In this document: piece by piece, positions 36,203 to 44,397 of the stretch
Position numbering within the stretch: the first letter of the stretch is position 1
Layout: each line of letters starts with the position of its first letter
Origin: Pseudomonas palleroniana
GTDB taxonomy: Bacteria > Pseudomonadota > Gammaproteobacteria > Pseudomonadales > Pseudomonadaceae
DNA: 64,000 bases
Direction of reading: 5' to 3'
NCBI RefSeq assembly: GCF_003031675.1
Contig: NZ_PYWX01000048.1
Coordinates: 115,556 to 179,555 of the forward strand
Position numbers and translations under genes: made by a program
The notes under the pieces: model-generated
The model's database searches: none
The model's input: only the letters and a program-made list of their open reading frames with translations
What the model was told of the DNA's origin: nothing

Positions 36203-36942
36203 GATCGTGCCCACGCTCCGCGTGGGCATGCAGCCCGTGACGCTCTGCGTCACACCGCAAGCCTTGCGTGAAAGCGGAACGCAGAGCGTCCCTGGCGGCG
36301 TTACCACGCGGAGCGTGGGAACGAGTTGGGCCGGTGATCGTGCCCACGCTCTGCGTGGGCATGCAGCCCGTGACGCTCTGCGTCACACCGTGAGTCTTGC
36401 GTGAAAGCGGAACGCAGAGCGTCCCTGGCGGCGTTACCACGCGGAGCGTGGGAACGAGCTGGACCGGTGATCGTGCCCATGCTCCGCGTGGGCATGCAGC
36501 CCGTGACGCTCCGCGTCACACCGCAAGCCTTGCGTGAAAGCGGAACGCAGAGCGTCCCTGGCGGCGTTACCACGCGGAGCGTGGGAACGAGCTGGGCCGG
36601 TGATCGTGCCCACGCTCCGCGTGGGCATGCAGCCCGTGACGCTCCGCGTCACATCGCAAGCCGTGCGTGAAAGCGGAACGCAGAGCGTCCCTGGCGGCGT
36701 TACCACGCGGAGCGTGGGAACGAGCTGCGCCGGTGATCGTGCCCACGCTCCGCGTGGGCATGCAGCCCGTGACGCTCTGCGTCACACCGTGAGCCTTGCG
36801 TGAAGGCGGGACGCAGAGCGTCCCTGGCGGCGTTACCACGCGGAGCGTGGGAACGAGCTGGGCCGGTGATGATCGTGCCCACGCTCTGCGTGGGCATGCA
36901 GCCCGTGACGCTCCGCGTCACACCGTAAGCCTTGCGTGAAAA
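36203..36942. repeat. Tandem array of 133-bp REPIN units next to the RAYT gene
   Basis: Units start at 36203, 36336, 36469, 36602, 36735 and 36871. The first five spacings are 133 bp four times and then 136 bp, because of an extra GAT at the last junction; the sixth unit is cut off after about 72 bp, close to the gbcB stop. Each unit holds a left hairpin CCCACGC-TCC/TCT-GCGTGGG, an inner GTGACGC-TCC-GCGTCAC hairpin, and a right hairpin CCACGCGGAGCGTGG in inverted orientation, so each is a full REPIN. Copies differ by only a few bases. It fills the whole space between RAYT and gbcB. Confidence 0.95.
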
Positions 36943-36947
36943 GTGGA

Positions 36948-38048
36948 TCAGAACTCGATTCGCACATCACCTTTAGGCACGCTGCAGCACGACAGGATGT
37001 AACCCTCGGCTTCGTCTTCCTCAGTAATCCCGCCGTTGTGGTCCATCTCGACCTCTCCACCCAGCTTCATCACCTTGCACGTTCCGCAGATGCCCATGCC
37101 ACACGCCTTTGGAATCAACAGCCCAAGCTTGGCCGCTGCGGCATGCACCGTTTCACCCGGTGCCACGCGAATGCTCTTGCCTGAAGCAATGAACTCCACT
37201 TGATGCAAATCCGCCAGATCGATTTCCGGCGCCTCGGCGGCTTGCTCGGCCTGCTCCACCGCGTCGGCGCGGGCTTCCGGCGGCGTAGCCCCGAAGGATT
37301 CTTCGTGATAGCGCGCCATGTCGAAGCCTGCGGCCTCCAACAGGCGTTTCACGGCGTTCATATAGGGCGTTGGGCCACAGCAGAACACTTCGCGCTCCAG
37401 GAAGTCCGGCACCATCAGTTCGAGCATCTTGTGATTCAGGTAACCGCGATACCCCGCCCAGGGCTCACCCAAGCCGTGCTTCTCACAAATCAGGTGCAGG
37501 CTGAAGTTATCGATGCGCGACGCCATGTGTTCCAGCTCGCGGTGATAGATGATGTCCTTGGGCGAGCGGGCGCTGTGGATAAAGGTCATGTCGACGTTGG
37601 CGTTGGTGTCGTAGAACCAACGGGCCATGGACATCACCGGCGTGATACCGACACCGCCGCTGAGGTACAACACTTTCGGGCTCGGGAAGTCGATGGCATT
37701 GAACAGCCCGACCGGCCCGTGCACCGCCAACTCCTGGCCTTCATGCAGGGTGTCGTGCAACCAGTTGGAAACCCGGCCGCCCGGGACGCGCTTGATCGTC
37801 ACCGAGAAGCTGTACGGCACCGATGGCGAACTGGAAATGGTGTACGAGCGCATGATTGGCTGGCCGTCGATTTCCAACTCCAGGGTGACGAATTGCCCCG
37901 GCTTGAAAAAGAACAGGATCGGCTGGTCGGCCATGAAGCAAAAGGTGCGCACGTCCCAGGTTTCCTGGATGACTTTGACGCAACGGACGATATGCCGACC
38001 ATTGGCCCAGGTCTGGGTAGTTACCGGGTTCAGGAAGTTATTGGACAT
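36948..38048 (-). CDS. gbcB: Glycine betaine demethylase, ferredoxin reductase subunit
   Basis: A 366-residue reductase. FAD-binding domain (GQFVTLELEIDGQPIMRSYT, about 50-70), NAD domain (YLSGGVGITPVMSMAR), a linker rich in Ala/Glu (about 262-282), and a C-terminal plant-type 2Fe-2S domain with CGMGICGTC and a final Cys (SCCSVP). It passes electrons from NADH to the Rieske oxygenase GbcA, which demethylates glycine betaine to dimethylglycine. Divergent from gbcA. Its 3' end abuts the REPIN array. Confidence 0.95.
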   Translation of the reverse strand: MSNNFLNPVTTQTWANGRHIVRCVKVIQETWDVRTFCFMADQPILFFFKPGQFVTLELEIDGQPIMRSYTISSSPSVPYSFSVTIKRVPGGRVSNWLHDTLHEGQELAVHGPVGLFNAIDFPSPKVLYLSGGVGITPVMSMARWFYDTNANVDMTFIHSARSPKDIIYHRELEHMASRIDNFSLHLICEKHGLGEPWAGYRGYLNHKMLELMVPDFLEREVFCCGPTPYMNAVKRLLEAAGFDMARYHEESFGATPPEARADAVEQAEQAAEAPEIDLADLHQVEFIASGKSIRVAPGETVHAAAAKLGLLIPKACGMGICGTCKVMKLGGEVEMDHNGGITEEDEAEGYILSCCSVPKGDVRIEF

Positions 38049-38123
38049 GCTGTTCTCCGTAGCCGTAGGTCGGCCTGATGATGGCGATTTTGCGTAACGC
38101 CGAATGCGCCCATTTACCTATCT

Positions 38124-38148
38124 GCGACATTCACATACTTATCGCGAC
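38124..38148. promoter_or_regulatory. Candidate GbdR operator between gbcB and gbcA: GCGAC direct repeat
   Basis: GCGAC at 38124-38128 and again at 38144-38148, a 20-bp direct repeat in the 282-bp divergent promoter space. Direct half-sites about two helical turns apart suit an AraC-family dimer; GbdR is known to activate gbcA and gbcB. Similar repeats occur before caiX and cbcX. Confidence 0.5.
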
Positions 38149-38330
38149 CAGCCCCCATACCACGGGGGTTGCGCGTCGGGATCAGAGTGGGCCATGTCGC
38201 TAATGGACAAGGTTCTGGCAGTCGGCGGCCCCACACTCACCCCCAACAACGACGCTTTCTTTACGCCTTGCGTAGTACAACCGTAGCCACTATTCGCCGG
38301 CCACACTGAATGGCCATGAGGACACATACG

Positions 38331-39626
38331 ATGGACGTCACCGCAACCTTAAGCTTGGGCGATCCGCTGGAACCCGCACGCAAGGCCACCGCGCAAATGT
38401 TGCAAGAACGCGAGCGCACCTTTTCGCTGCCACAACCGTTCTATTCGGATGACCGGCTGTTCGATATCGACATGCAGGAGATCTTCCAGAAAGAGTGGCT
38501 GATCGCCGGCATGACCTGCGAGATCCCCACCAAGGGCAACTACCTGACCCTGCAAGTGGGCAAGAACCCGATCATCGTGATCCGTGGCGCCGAAGGTGTG
38601 GTGCATGCGTTCCACAACGTATGCCGCCACCGTGGCTCACGCCTGTGCACCAGCGACAAGGGCAAGGTCGCCAAGCTGGTCTGCCACTACCATCAGTGGA
38701 CCTACGAACTGGACGGTCGCCTGCTGTTCGCCGGTACCGAGATGGGCGCCGACTTCGACATGAAGCAGTACGGCCTGAAACCGGTGAATGTGAAGACCGC
38801 CGGCGGCTACATCTTCATCAGCCTGGCCGAAAACCCGCCGGCCATCGACGACTTCCTGTCGACCCTGAATCACTACATGGAACCCTACGACATGGAGAAC
38901 ACCAAGGTGGCGGTGCAAACCACCTTGATGGAAAAAGCCAACTGGAAGCTGGTGCTGGAGAACAACCGCGAGTGCTACCACTGCAACGCCTCGCACCCCG
39001 AACTACTGAAAACCCTGCTGGAATGGGACGACGTCACCGACCCCCGCGCCGACCAGGCGTTCAAGGACCATGTAGCCGCCTCCGCCGCTGCCTGGGATGC
39101 CGAGAAAATCCCTTACGCCCATGCCAGCTTTGGCTTGCGTAACCGCATCGTGCGCATGCCGCTGCTCAAGGGCACCGTGTCGATGACCATGGACGGCAAG
39201 CAGGGCTGCGCCAAACTCATGGGGCGCATCAAGAACCCGGACCTGGGCTCGATGCGTATCCTGCACCTGCCCCACTCATGGAACCACTGCATGGGCGACC
39301 ACATCATCGTGTTCACCGTGTGGCCGATCAGCGCCCAGGAAACCATGGTCACCACCAAGTGGATCGTGCACAAGGACGCCGTAGAGGGTGTGGACTACGA
39401 CGTAGAACGTATGCGCCAGGTGTGGGACGCCACCAACGACCAGGACCGTCGCCTGGCCGAAGAAAACCAGCGCGGTATCAACTCCACCGCCTACCAGCCA
39501 GGCCCATACTCCAAGACCTATGAGTTCGGCGTAGTCAACTTCGTGGATTGGTACAGCGAGCGCATGTTGAGCAACCTGGGGGCCGCTCCGGCGCCGTACC
39601 TCAAGGGTGTTGCGGTTCACGAATAA
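38331..39626 (+). CDS. gbcA: Glycine betaine demethylase, Rieske oxygenase subunit
   Basis: A 431-residue ring-hydroxylating-type oxygenase. Rieske cluster ligands C98, H100, C118 and H121 (NVCRHRGSRLC, VCHYHQW); the mononuclear iron site lies in ECYHCNASHPELLK plus a downstream Asp. It removes one methyl group from glycine betaine as formaldehyde, giving dimethylglycine. The Met at 38331 is used; the in-frame Met at 38310 is seven codons earlier. A weak GC hairpin (39642-39673) follows. Confidence 0.95.
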   Translation: MDVTATLSLGDPLEPARKATAQMLQERERTFSLPQPFYSDDRLFDIDMQEIFQKEWLIAGMTCEIPTKGNYLTLQVGKNPIIVIRGAEGVVHAFHNVCRHRGSRLCTSDKGKVAKLVCHYHQWTYELDGRLLFAGTEMGADFDMKQYGLKPVNVKTAGGYIFISLAENPPAIDDFLSTLNHYMEPYDMENTKVAVQTTLMEKANWKLVLENNRECYHCNASHPELLKTLLEWDDVTDPRADQAFKDHVAASAAAWDAEKIPYAHASFGLRNRIVRMPLLKGTVSMTMDGKQGCAKLMGRIKNPDLGSMRILHLPHSWNHCMGDHIIVFTVWPISAQETMVTTKWIVHKDAVEGVDYDVERMRQVWDATNDQDRRLAEENQRGINSTAYQPGPYSKTYEFGVVNFVDWYSERMLSNLGAAPAPYLKGVAVHE

Positions 39627-39641
39627 CGCGTTGATCCTCCA

Positions 39642-39673
39642 GGGGCTGGTTTGTACAAAAAACATCCAGCCCC
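39642..39673 (+). terminator. Possible terminator hairpin after gbcA
   Basis: GGGGCTGG at 39642-39649 pairs with CCAGCCCC ending near 39673, with a 16-nt loop. No T tract on the + side, so only a weak candidate. Confidence 0.4.
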
Positions 39674-39718
39674 CGGATGCCTCTTGATTCCCCTGCCCTC
39701 CAGCCTTCGCCCAACAAC

Positions 39719-40241
39719 TTATCCACAAAGCCACCCACAGCAATTGTGGGCAACTGCGCTTCCCCTCAGAAATTAACTGAAGAAAATCCGTGACTTATTC
39801 AAGTTGACGATATCAAGCAGGCACTGATCATTTTTTAACCATAACTCTACAAGCTACGTAAAACGTGGCCTGTATTAGTACGCGAACACCTTATCCACAG
39901 AACCACCAACAGACTTTGGGGGCAACTTCAGCTGCGCTGTGGAAAACCACTCCAAACCTTCACAAAACACGGCATTCAGGATTTTCAGAGCACAAAAAGC
40001 CGAAATAGATCAAATTTTGACCAACCCCTTGAAAGCCTTTATTCATAAGGGTTCCAGCCAATAGCGAACATCTTATCCACAGAAGCGCCAACAGACTTTG
40101 GGGGAAAGTCTGCACAATGAAATGCATGAAGTCAGGAAAAAACCTATAAAAAACCGCCAGTTAGACTGGTTGTTTTTCGTACAGAGGGCTACAGGGCTTG
40201 ATCTGTATGGGGTGTGGACAACCGCGAACAGGTTATCCACA
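39719..40241. repeat. DnaA-box repeat region between gbcA and etfB
   Basis: Four perfect TTATCCACA 9-mers, all on the + strand, at 39719-39727, 39891-39899, 40073-40081 and 40233-40241 (spacing 172, 182 and 160 bp). The last three share flanks: GCGAACA before the box, and ACAGACTTTGGGGG after two of them. Degenerate boxes (TGTGGAAAA, TGTGGACAA) lie between. The spacer is AT-richer than its surroundings and holds no credible gene. It looks like a diverged ~170-bp tandem repeat built around a DnaA site. Confidence 0.75.
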
Positions 40242-40270
40242 GACGGTTCAACAGGGATTGTGGGTAATGC

Positions 40271-40292
40271 AGGAGCGAGCCGGCTCGCTCCT
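40271..40292. terminator. Perfect 22-bp palindrome after etfB
   Basis: AGGAGCGAGCC followed directly by its reverse complement, so an 11-bp stem without a spacer, ending eight bases from the etfB stop. It resembles the REP family GAGCGAGCTTGCTC and may act as the 3' end of the dgc-etf transcript. Confidence 0.6.
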
Positions 40293-40299
40293 ACCAGGA

Positions 40300-41070
40300 T
40301 CAGCGAACCACGCCTTCCTCAACCAGCAGCTTGAGAATGGCTTCGGCGCCCGCTTGGGGGCTGAGGCCCTTGAGCACCTGACCACCGCCGCCACTGGCTT
40401 TGGCGGTTGCCGCCTTCATCCGGTCGGCACCGCTCTTGGCCTTGATCACCTTGAGGCGTTTGGGCCGAGGCTTGGCCGGTTGCAGCACGGCGCCTGTGAA
40501 TAACTCATCCTCCAGCACTTCAACCTCATGCGCCTCCAGCTCACCGCGCTGCGCGGGGCCATAGGCACTCTGCCGAGGCTTGGGCGCCGCGTTATCCACC
40601 GTGGCGAGGAACGGCAGGCGCACCTTCAGGCGCCGCCTCTGGCCACGCGGCAAGGCTTGCAGCACATGGGCGACGCCGCCGTCGATAGACTCCACCTGGG
40701 CGAGCCCCACGATCAGCGGCCAGCCCAATTGCTCAGCCAGCAGGAACGGCAACATGCCCGAGCCTTCACCGGTTTCCGCCTGGCTGCCGGCGAGCACCAC
40801 CTGGGCCCCCGCATCGCGCAGATACTCACCGAGCACCGGCAAGGCATCGCTGCCGGCCGGTTGTTCCAGCACATGCAGTTGCGGCAAGCCCATGCCGAGA
40901 TAACTGCGCAACGTCGGTTCGGCAACATTGCCGGCGTGCAACACCTGCAACTTATCCCCAGCCATTTGCAGGCCCAGTTCGACCGCACGCGCATCCTGCT
41001 CCGCACGACGCGGGCGCCCGGAGGTGGGATGGGCGCCAATGGAAACCAGGCTGATTACATTCGTCGTCAT
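40300..41070 (-). CDS. etfB: Electron transfer flavoprotein beta subunit of the dimethylglycine pathway
   Basis: A 256-residue ETF-beta family protein with the AMP/FAD-fold blocks SIGAHPTSGRPRRAEQDARAVELGLQ and VLAGSQAETGEGSGMLPFLLAEQLG. The sequence is divergent from housekeeping EtfB and has a Lys/Arg-rich, Gly-rich C-terminal stretch. The Met at 41070 has AGGA nine bases upstream. It follows etfA by 10 bp and ends the six-gene operon. Likely carries electrons from DgcAB to the respiratory chain. Confidence 0.88.
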   Translation of the reverse strand: MTTNVISLVSIGAHPTSGRPRRAEQDARAVELGLQMAGDKLQVLHAGNVAEPTLRSYLGMGLPQLHVLEQPAGSDALPVLGEYLRDAGAQVVLAGSQAETGEGSGMLPFLLAEQLGWPLIVGLAQVESIDGGVAHVLQALPRGQRRRLKVRLPFLATVDNAAPKPRQSAYGPAQRGELEAHEVEVLEDELFTGAVLQPAKPRPKRLKVIKAKSGADRMKAATAKASGGGGQVLKGLSPQAGAEAILKLLVEEGVVR

Positions 41071-41080
41071 GGTCATAGTC

Positions 41081-42301
41081 CTAAGCTGCATCGCGCTTGG
41101 CGCCGTTGCGGTAGGCCGCCACCGCCTCGATCAAGGCTTGCAATATCGCGGCACTCTCGCCGATCACCGACAGGTCGGCACGCTTGATCATGTCGCAACC
41201 GGGGTCGAGGTTGATCGCCACCACCTTGTCGCAGGCACCGATGCCTTGCAGGTGCTGGATCGCCCCGGAAATACCCACGGCCACATACACACGGGCAGTG
41301 ACCCAGGTGCCGCTGGCGCCGACCTGGCGATCGCGCGCCATGAAGCCGTCGTCCACTGCCACCCGCGACGCGCCTTCAGTGGCGCCCAGGGCGGCAGCGG
41401 TCTGGTGGAACAGCGCCCAATCCTTCACGCCGTTGCCGCCAGAGAAGATGAATTCGGCTTCGGCCATGGGAATCGCCGCCGGGTCCACCGCCACCGCACC
41501 GAGGTCTTCGATTCGCGGCAGGCTGCGAGCCAGGGTTGTGGATAACTCCACGGGCAACACTTCGTGACGGGTCTCGCTGACCGGGTCGGCACATTCGGCG
41601 GCCGCCAGAATCAAGCGTGGCAGCGGCCGGGCCAAGTCTTCCTGGCCGGCGCCGGCACGGCCGATGCACTCCTCGCCCTTGATCTGCCAGACCCGCGTGG
41701 CCGGGCGCTCCTTGAGGCTGGCGGCAAACCGCCGGCCCAACTCACCGCCGCCACTGCGGCTATCGGGCAGCAGCCAGTGACGCGGGTTGAACTGGTTATC
41801 CACAGCGCGCAAACCTTGCACGCGTTGCTCCGGTGAATAACCGTCGAACTCATGCCCTTCCAGCACCAGCAGGCGATCGACACCGGCCGTGGCAAAGGTA
41901 CTTTCCTTGTGCTCGCCAAATACCACGACCAGCACGGCGCCGTCGCTGCCGGCGAGTTGTCGGGCCAGGCCGAGCAAGTCGCGGTCGTGGCTGCTCAATC
42001 GGCCGCCGACCATGTCCGGCACCACGTTGATATAGAACGCAGGCGCTGCTACCTGATGCAGTGGCAACTGCACTTCGGCGGCAGCCGTACGTTTGCTCGC
42101 GCCGCCCTGCTGGGCGCCGCTGCGGTCGATGCGCTTGATGCCATTGGGGCCGATGAAACCGACGCCATGCACGTTCTTGCGCAGGATGCCGTTGGGCCCC
42201 ATCCAGCTGTGTTGCACTGGCTGCATCGCCGCATGCAGCGGGTGCAGGCGGTTACGTGCAATCCATTCGGCCCGTGGGTCGCGGCGGATAATGTCGCTCA
42301 T
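41081..42301 (-). CDS. etfA: Electron transfer flavoprotein alpha subunit of the dimethylglycine pathway
   Basis: A 406-residue ETF-alpha, longer than the housekeeping ~310-residue form because of an N-terminal extension (HPLHAAMQPVQHSWMGPNG...). The C-terminal FAD-binding part has FSGGNGVKDWALFHQTAAALGA, DRQVGASGTWV and AVGISGAIQHLQGI. The start codon shares one base with the dgcB stop (TGATG). Two perfect DnaA-box 9-mers (41537-41545, 41796-41804) fall in its coding region. Confidence 0.92.
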   Translation of the reverse strand: MSDIIRRDPRAEWIARNRLHPLHAAMQPVQHSWMGPNGILRKNVHGVGFIGPNGIKRIDRSGAQQGGASKRTAAAEVQLPLHQVAAPAFYINVVPDMVGGRLSSHDRDLLGLARQLAGSDGAVLVVVFGEHKESTFATAGVDRLLVLEGHEFDGYSPEQRVQGLRAVDNQFNPRHWLLPDSRSGGGELGRRFAASLKERPATRVWQIKGEECIGRAGAGQEDLARPLPRLILAAAECADPVSETRHEVLPVELSTTLARSLPRIEDLGAVAVDPAAIPMAEAEFIFSGGNGVKDWALFHQTAAALGATEGASRVAVDDGFMARDRQVGASGTWVTARVYVAVGISGAIQHLQGIGACDKVVAINLDPGCDMIKRADLSVIGESAAILQALIEAVAAYRNGAKRDAA

Positions 42302-44244
42302 CAGTGCACCTCCGCAGGTTCACGTTTCAAGGGGGCTTTGGCCGGTGCGGCGTCTTCGAGCAACGCGTCGGCGACCAGTTCAGCGATGTCCTTGATCAAG
42401 GGCCGAGGCTCGACCACCCCTTCAAGCATCGCCGTGCACTGTGGGCACCCTACCGCCACCAGCTCGGCGCCGGTTTCACGGATGTCTTCCATGCGCATAT
42501 CCGGGATACGTTGCTTGCCGGGAATGTCGGTGATCGGCGCGCCGCCACCGCCGCCGCAGCAGCGCGAACGGAAACCGGAGCGTTGCATCTCCTTGACCTC
42601 GATCCCCAGCGCCCGCAGCACCTGGCGCGGGGCTTCGTATTCGCCGTTGTAGCGGCCCAGGTAACAAGGGTCGTGGTAGGTCACGCTGTTGCCCTTGTGC
42701 TGGCCCAGGTTCAGCGCGCCCTCGCCGATCAGCTCGGCCATGAAGGTGCTGTGGTGCTGCACGAGGTAGTTACCGTTGAAGGCGCCATATTCGTTTTTCA
42801 GCACATGGAAACTGTGCGGGTCGCAGGTGACGATGCGCTTGAAGGTGTATTTGGCCAGGGTCTGGATGTTGCGCGTGGCCAGCAGCTGGAAGGTCGCTTC
42901 ATCGCCCAGGCGGCGTGCCACATCACCGCTGTCACGTTCTTCCAGGCCGAGTACGGCGAAGTCGACCTTGGCGGCCTTGAGTACTTTGACGAAGGCGCGC
43001 AGGGTGCGTTGGTTGCGCATGTCGAAAGCGCCATCACCGACCCAGAACAGCACTTCGCAGTTGCCCTTGTCACTGAGCAACGGCAGGTTCAGATCCGCCG
43101 CCCAGTTCAGTCGGCCGCCCGGTGCGAAACCGCCAGGGTTGTCGGTGGCGATCAGGTTTTCCAGGACTTCGGCACCTTTGTTCGGCGTAGCGCCTTTTTC
43201 CAGCGTCAGGTGGCGACGCATGTCGACGATGGCGTCCACGTGCTCGATCATCATCGGGCACTCTTCCACGCACGCGCGACAAGTGGTGCACGACCACAAG
43301 GTCTCGGCGTCCACCAGGCCGTTGACGATCGGCTGATGCGGGTTGCCACCATGCTCGCCAATGGCTTTGCCGGGATACGGGCTGCCGGCAAACTTGGCAT
43401 CGGTACCGCCGGCCAGGCCGACCACCATGTCTTGAATGAGCTTTTTCGGGTTCAGCGGCTGGCCGGCGGCAAAGGCGGGGCAGGCGGCCTCGCACTTGCC
43501 GCACTGTACGCAGGCGTCGAAGCCGAGCAGTTGGTTCCAGGTGAAATCCTTGGGTTTTTCCACACCCAATGGCGCGGTTTTATCGCGCAGGTCCAGCGGT
43601 TTCAAACCGGTCGAACGCCCGCCGCCGAAGCGTTCGGCGCGACGGTGCCAGGCCAGGTGCAGGGCACCGGCAAAGGCGTGCTTCATCGGCCCCCCCCAGG
43701 TCATGCCGAAGAACATCTCCGAGACGCCCCACAGCACCCCCACGCTCAAGATCGCCGCGAGCAGCCAGCCGCCGAAGTCGGCGGGCAGAATCCCGGCCAC
43801 CGGCAAGGTCACCAGGAAGAAGCTCACCGAGAACGCCATCAGGCTTTTCGGCAGGCGCATCCATGGGCCTTTCGACAGGCGCGACGGTGGCTTGCGCCGA
43901 CGCAGGTAGACGAAGGTGGCGCCAACAAACATCAGCACCGAGGCCAGCAGCAAGGCGTAGCCCAGGATGCGGCTCTGCAGGCCGAAGCCATGCACCAGGA
44001 TGGCGAGCAACGCCGACAGCACGAAGCCCAGCGCCGTGGCGACGTGGGTGTTGGCAATGTATTTGTCGCGGGCGACCACATGGTGCAGGTCGACCATGTA
44101 GCGCTTGGGCATGGCCAGCAGGCCGCCCAGCAGGTCGACTTTCGAGGCACGACCACGGCGCCACATGTTCACCCGGCGCAGGGCGCCGAGGACCGCGAGG
44201 CCCAGAGCGGCAAATAACAGGATAGGCAGCAAGGTGTTCAACAT
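42301..44244 (-). CDS. dgcB: Dimethylglycine catabolism Fe-S membrane protein
   Basis: A 647-residue protein. Five or so N-terminal helices (first at about 3-22, others within 70-190), then two 4Fe-4S motifs (CVQCGKCEAACP near 251 and CTTCRACVEECP near 324), then two CCG-type domains (DPCYLGRYN, SRCCGGGGG, VGCPQC). It resembles heterodisulfide-reductase/glycolate-oxidase-type electron carriers. DgcB is required with DgcA for dimethylglycine use. ATG 44244 has GGAG upstream. A REPIN separates it from dgcA. Confidence 0.93.
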   Translation of the reverse strand: MLNTLLPILLFAALGLAVLGALRRVNMWRRGRASKVDLLGGLLAMPKRYMVDLHHVVARDKYIANTHVATALGFVLSALLAILVHGFGLQSRILGYALLLASVLMFVGATFVYLRRRKPPSRLSKGPWMRLPKSLMAFSVSFFLVTLPVAGILPADFGGWLLAAILSVGVLWGVSEMFFGMTWGGPMKHAFAGALHLAWHRRAERFGGGRSTGLKPLDLRDKTAPLGVEKPKDFTWNQLLGFDACVQCGKCEAACPAFAAGQPLNPKKLIQDMVVGLAGGTDAKFAGSPYPGKAIGEHGGNPHQPIVNGLVDAETLWSCTTCRACVEECPMMIEHVDAIVDMRRHLTLEKGATPNKGAEVLENLIATDNPGGFAPGGRLNWAADLNLPLLSDKGNCEVLFWVGDGAFDMRNQRTLRAFVKVLKAAKVDFAVLGLEERDSGDVARRLGDEATFQLLATRNIQTLAKYTFKRIVTCDPHSFHVLKNEYGAFNGNYLVQHHSTFMAELIGEGALNLGQHKGNSVTYHDPCYLGRYNGEYEAPRQVLRALGIEVKEMQRSGFRSRCCGGGGGAPITDIPGKQRIPDMRMEDIRETGAELVAVGCPQCTAMLEGVVEPRPLIKDIAELVADALLEDAAPAKAPLKREPAEVH

Positions 44245-44274
44245 GGTGAAGCTCCCACAGACCACACAGGTCTA

Positions 44275-44365
44275 ATGTGGGAGGGGGCTTGCTCCCGAAG
44301 GCGGACTGTCAGTCGATACATCTGTAGCTGACCCACCGCTATCGGGAGCAAGCCCCCTCCCACAT
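44275..44365. repeat. REPIN between dgcA and dgcB
   Basis: A 91-bp GTGGGAGGGGG-family REPIN whose whole sequence, including the spacer GACTGTCAGTCGATACATCT, differs by one visible base from the copy at 49140-49230. It lies within the dgc operon. Confidence 0.93.
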
Positions 44366-44397
44366 TCAGACCGAGTCCACATTGGTTCGGTGTCGGG

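Noticed and set aside
36201..36840. A series of ~90-residue open frames repeated every 133 bp on both strands
   Set aside because: They are products of the tandem REPIN array, which stays open because 133-bp units lack stops in some frames; each frame restarts at a unit and none has a ribosome site.
36203..36942. CRISPR-like appearance of a regular repeat array
   Set aside because: The whole 133-bp unit is repeated, with no unique spacers and no cas genes; the units are REPINs.
39719..40241. A chromosomal replication origin
   Set aside because: There are several DnaA boxes but no dnaA, dnaN, gyrB or rpmH nearby and no clear DNA-unwinding element; a titration or reactivation site is the more modest reading.
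40098..40334. 78-residue frame in the gap between gbcA and etfB
   Set aside because: It crosses two DnaA-box repeats and the 22-bp palindrome, lacks a ribosome site and has no family resemblance.
42304..44217. 637-residue open frame on the + strand opposite dgcB
   Set aside because: Same reason: dgcB on the minus strand has clear Fe-S motifs and membrane helices.
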